A stretch of DNA of 6,278 nt from Thiomargarita sp. (GTDB lineage: Bacteria > Pseudomonadota > Gammaproteobacteria > Beggiatoales > Beggiatoaceae), in assembly GCA_030618965.1 (NCBI GenBank), contig JAUXCJ010000073.1, positions 1-6,278 on the forward strand. Reading direction: 5' to 3'. Positions 6,217 to 6,278 of the stretch are shown here, piece after piece; within the stretch, counting starts at the first letter, position 1; each line of letters opens with the position of its first letter. The notes beneath the pieces were generated by a model that saw only the letters and a list, made by a program, of their open reading frames with translations, did not search any database and was not told the origin of the DNA. The translations under genes and the position numbers were made by a program.

Positions 6217-6278
6217 AAAATCCTGATTATAACTGATTTTGGGGAGGCAAGGAATGACGGTGGTTTTCCCTTATTAAG

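Noticed and set aside
6217..6240. AAAATC...GATTTT inverted repeat as a terminator
   Set aside because: A six-base, almost all A-T stem with a 12-base loop and no following T-run is too weak to call.
6254..6277. Start of a downstream gene after GGGGAGGCAAGGA
   Set aside because: Despite the purine-rich lead, the ATG frame closes after seven codons, so no gene can be supported before the window ends.

Overview
The window is a compact, plus-strand membrane electron-transport operon from an AT-rich bacterium. The three large proteins carry seven CxxCH c-heme sites, a cytochrome bd-type (CydA-superfamily) membrane core, and a domain resembling the heme b subunit of ethylbenzene dehydrogenase. All the periplasmic domains are tethered to the inner membrane, which points to a Gram-negative respiratory organism. 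The base composition and cytochrome style would suit an AT-rich gammaproteobacterial sulfur oxidiser (Beggiatoa/Thioploca/Thiomargarita-like). That placement is a guess from style, not proof.

Layout. Positions 1-48 hold an 11-bp imperfect hairpin (2-28) and possibly the last codons of an upstream gene (3-44). A 39-codon ORF (49-168) encodes a single membrane helix, and its reading frame may be broken near 130. Then come: (i) 194-2098, a 634-aa bd-like polytopic protein; (ii) 2098-3588, a 496-aa membrane-anchored tetraheme cytochrome c made of two tandem copies of a diheme module; (iii) 3578-6106, an 842-aa protein with three N-terminal helices, three c-heme domains, a repetitive Asp/Glu-rich insert, an ethylbenzene-dehydrogenase-gamma-like domain and a C-terminal helix; (iv) 6106-6216, a 36-aa single-helix protein. 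The joins are TAATG, an 11-bp overlap and TGATG, each with a purine-rich ribosome binding site, so translation is probably coupled. Positions 6217-6278 hold no gene or terminator I can support. No gap over 300 bases lacks a gene.

How the genes may work together. The bd-like protein keeps counterparts of two heme-ligand histidines of CydA but has no recognisable Q-loop or GRQPW segment, and there is no CydB gene in the window. Together with the multiheme partners, this suggests a cytochrome-c-linked bd-superfamily complex rather than an ordinary quinol oxidase. Electrons could pass between periplasmic donors or acceptors and the membrane core through the tetraheme and triheme/heme-b subunits. 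The small one-helix proteins at either end could be accessory subunits, by analogy with CydX. The direction of electron flow and the terminal substrate (O2, NO, quinone or another) cannot be read from the sequence.
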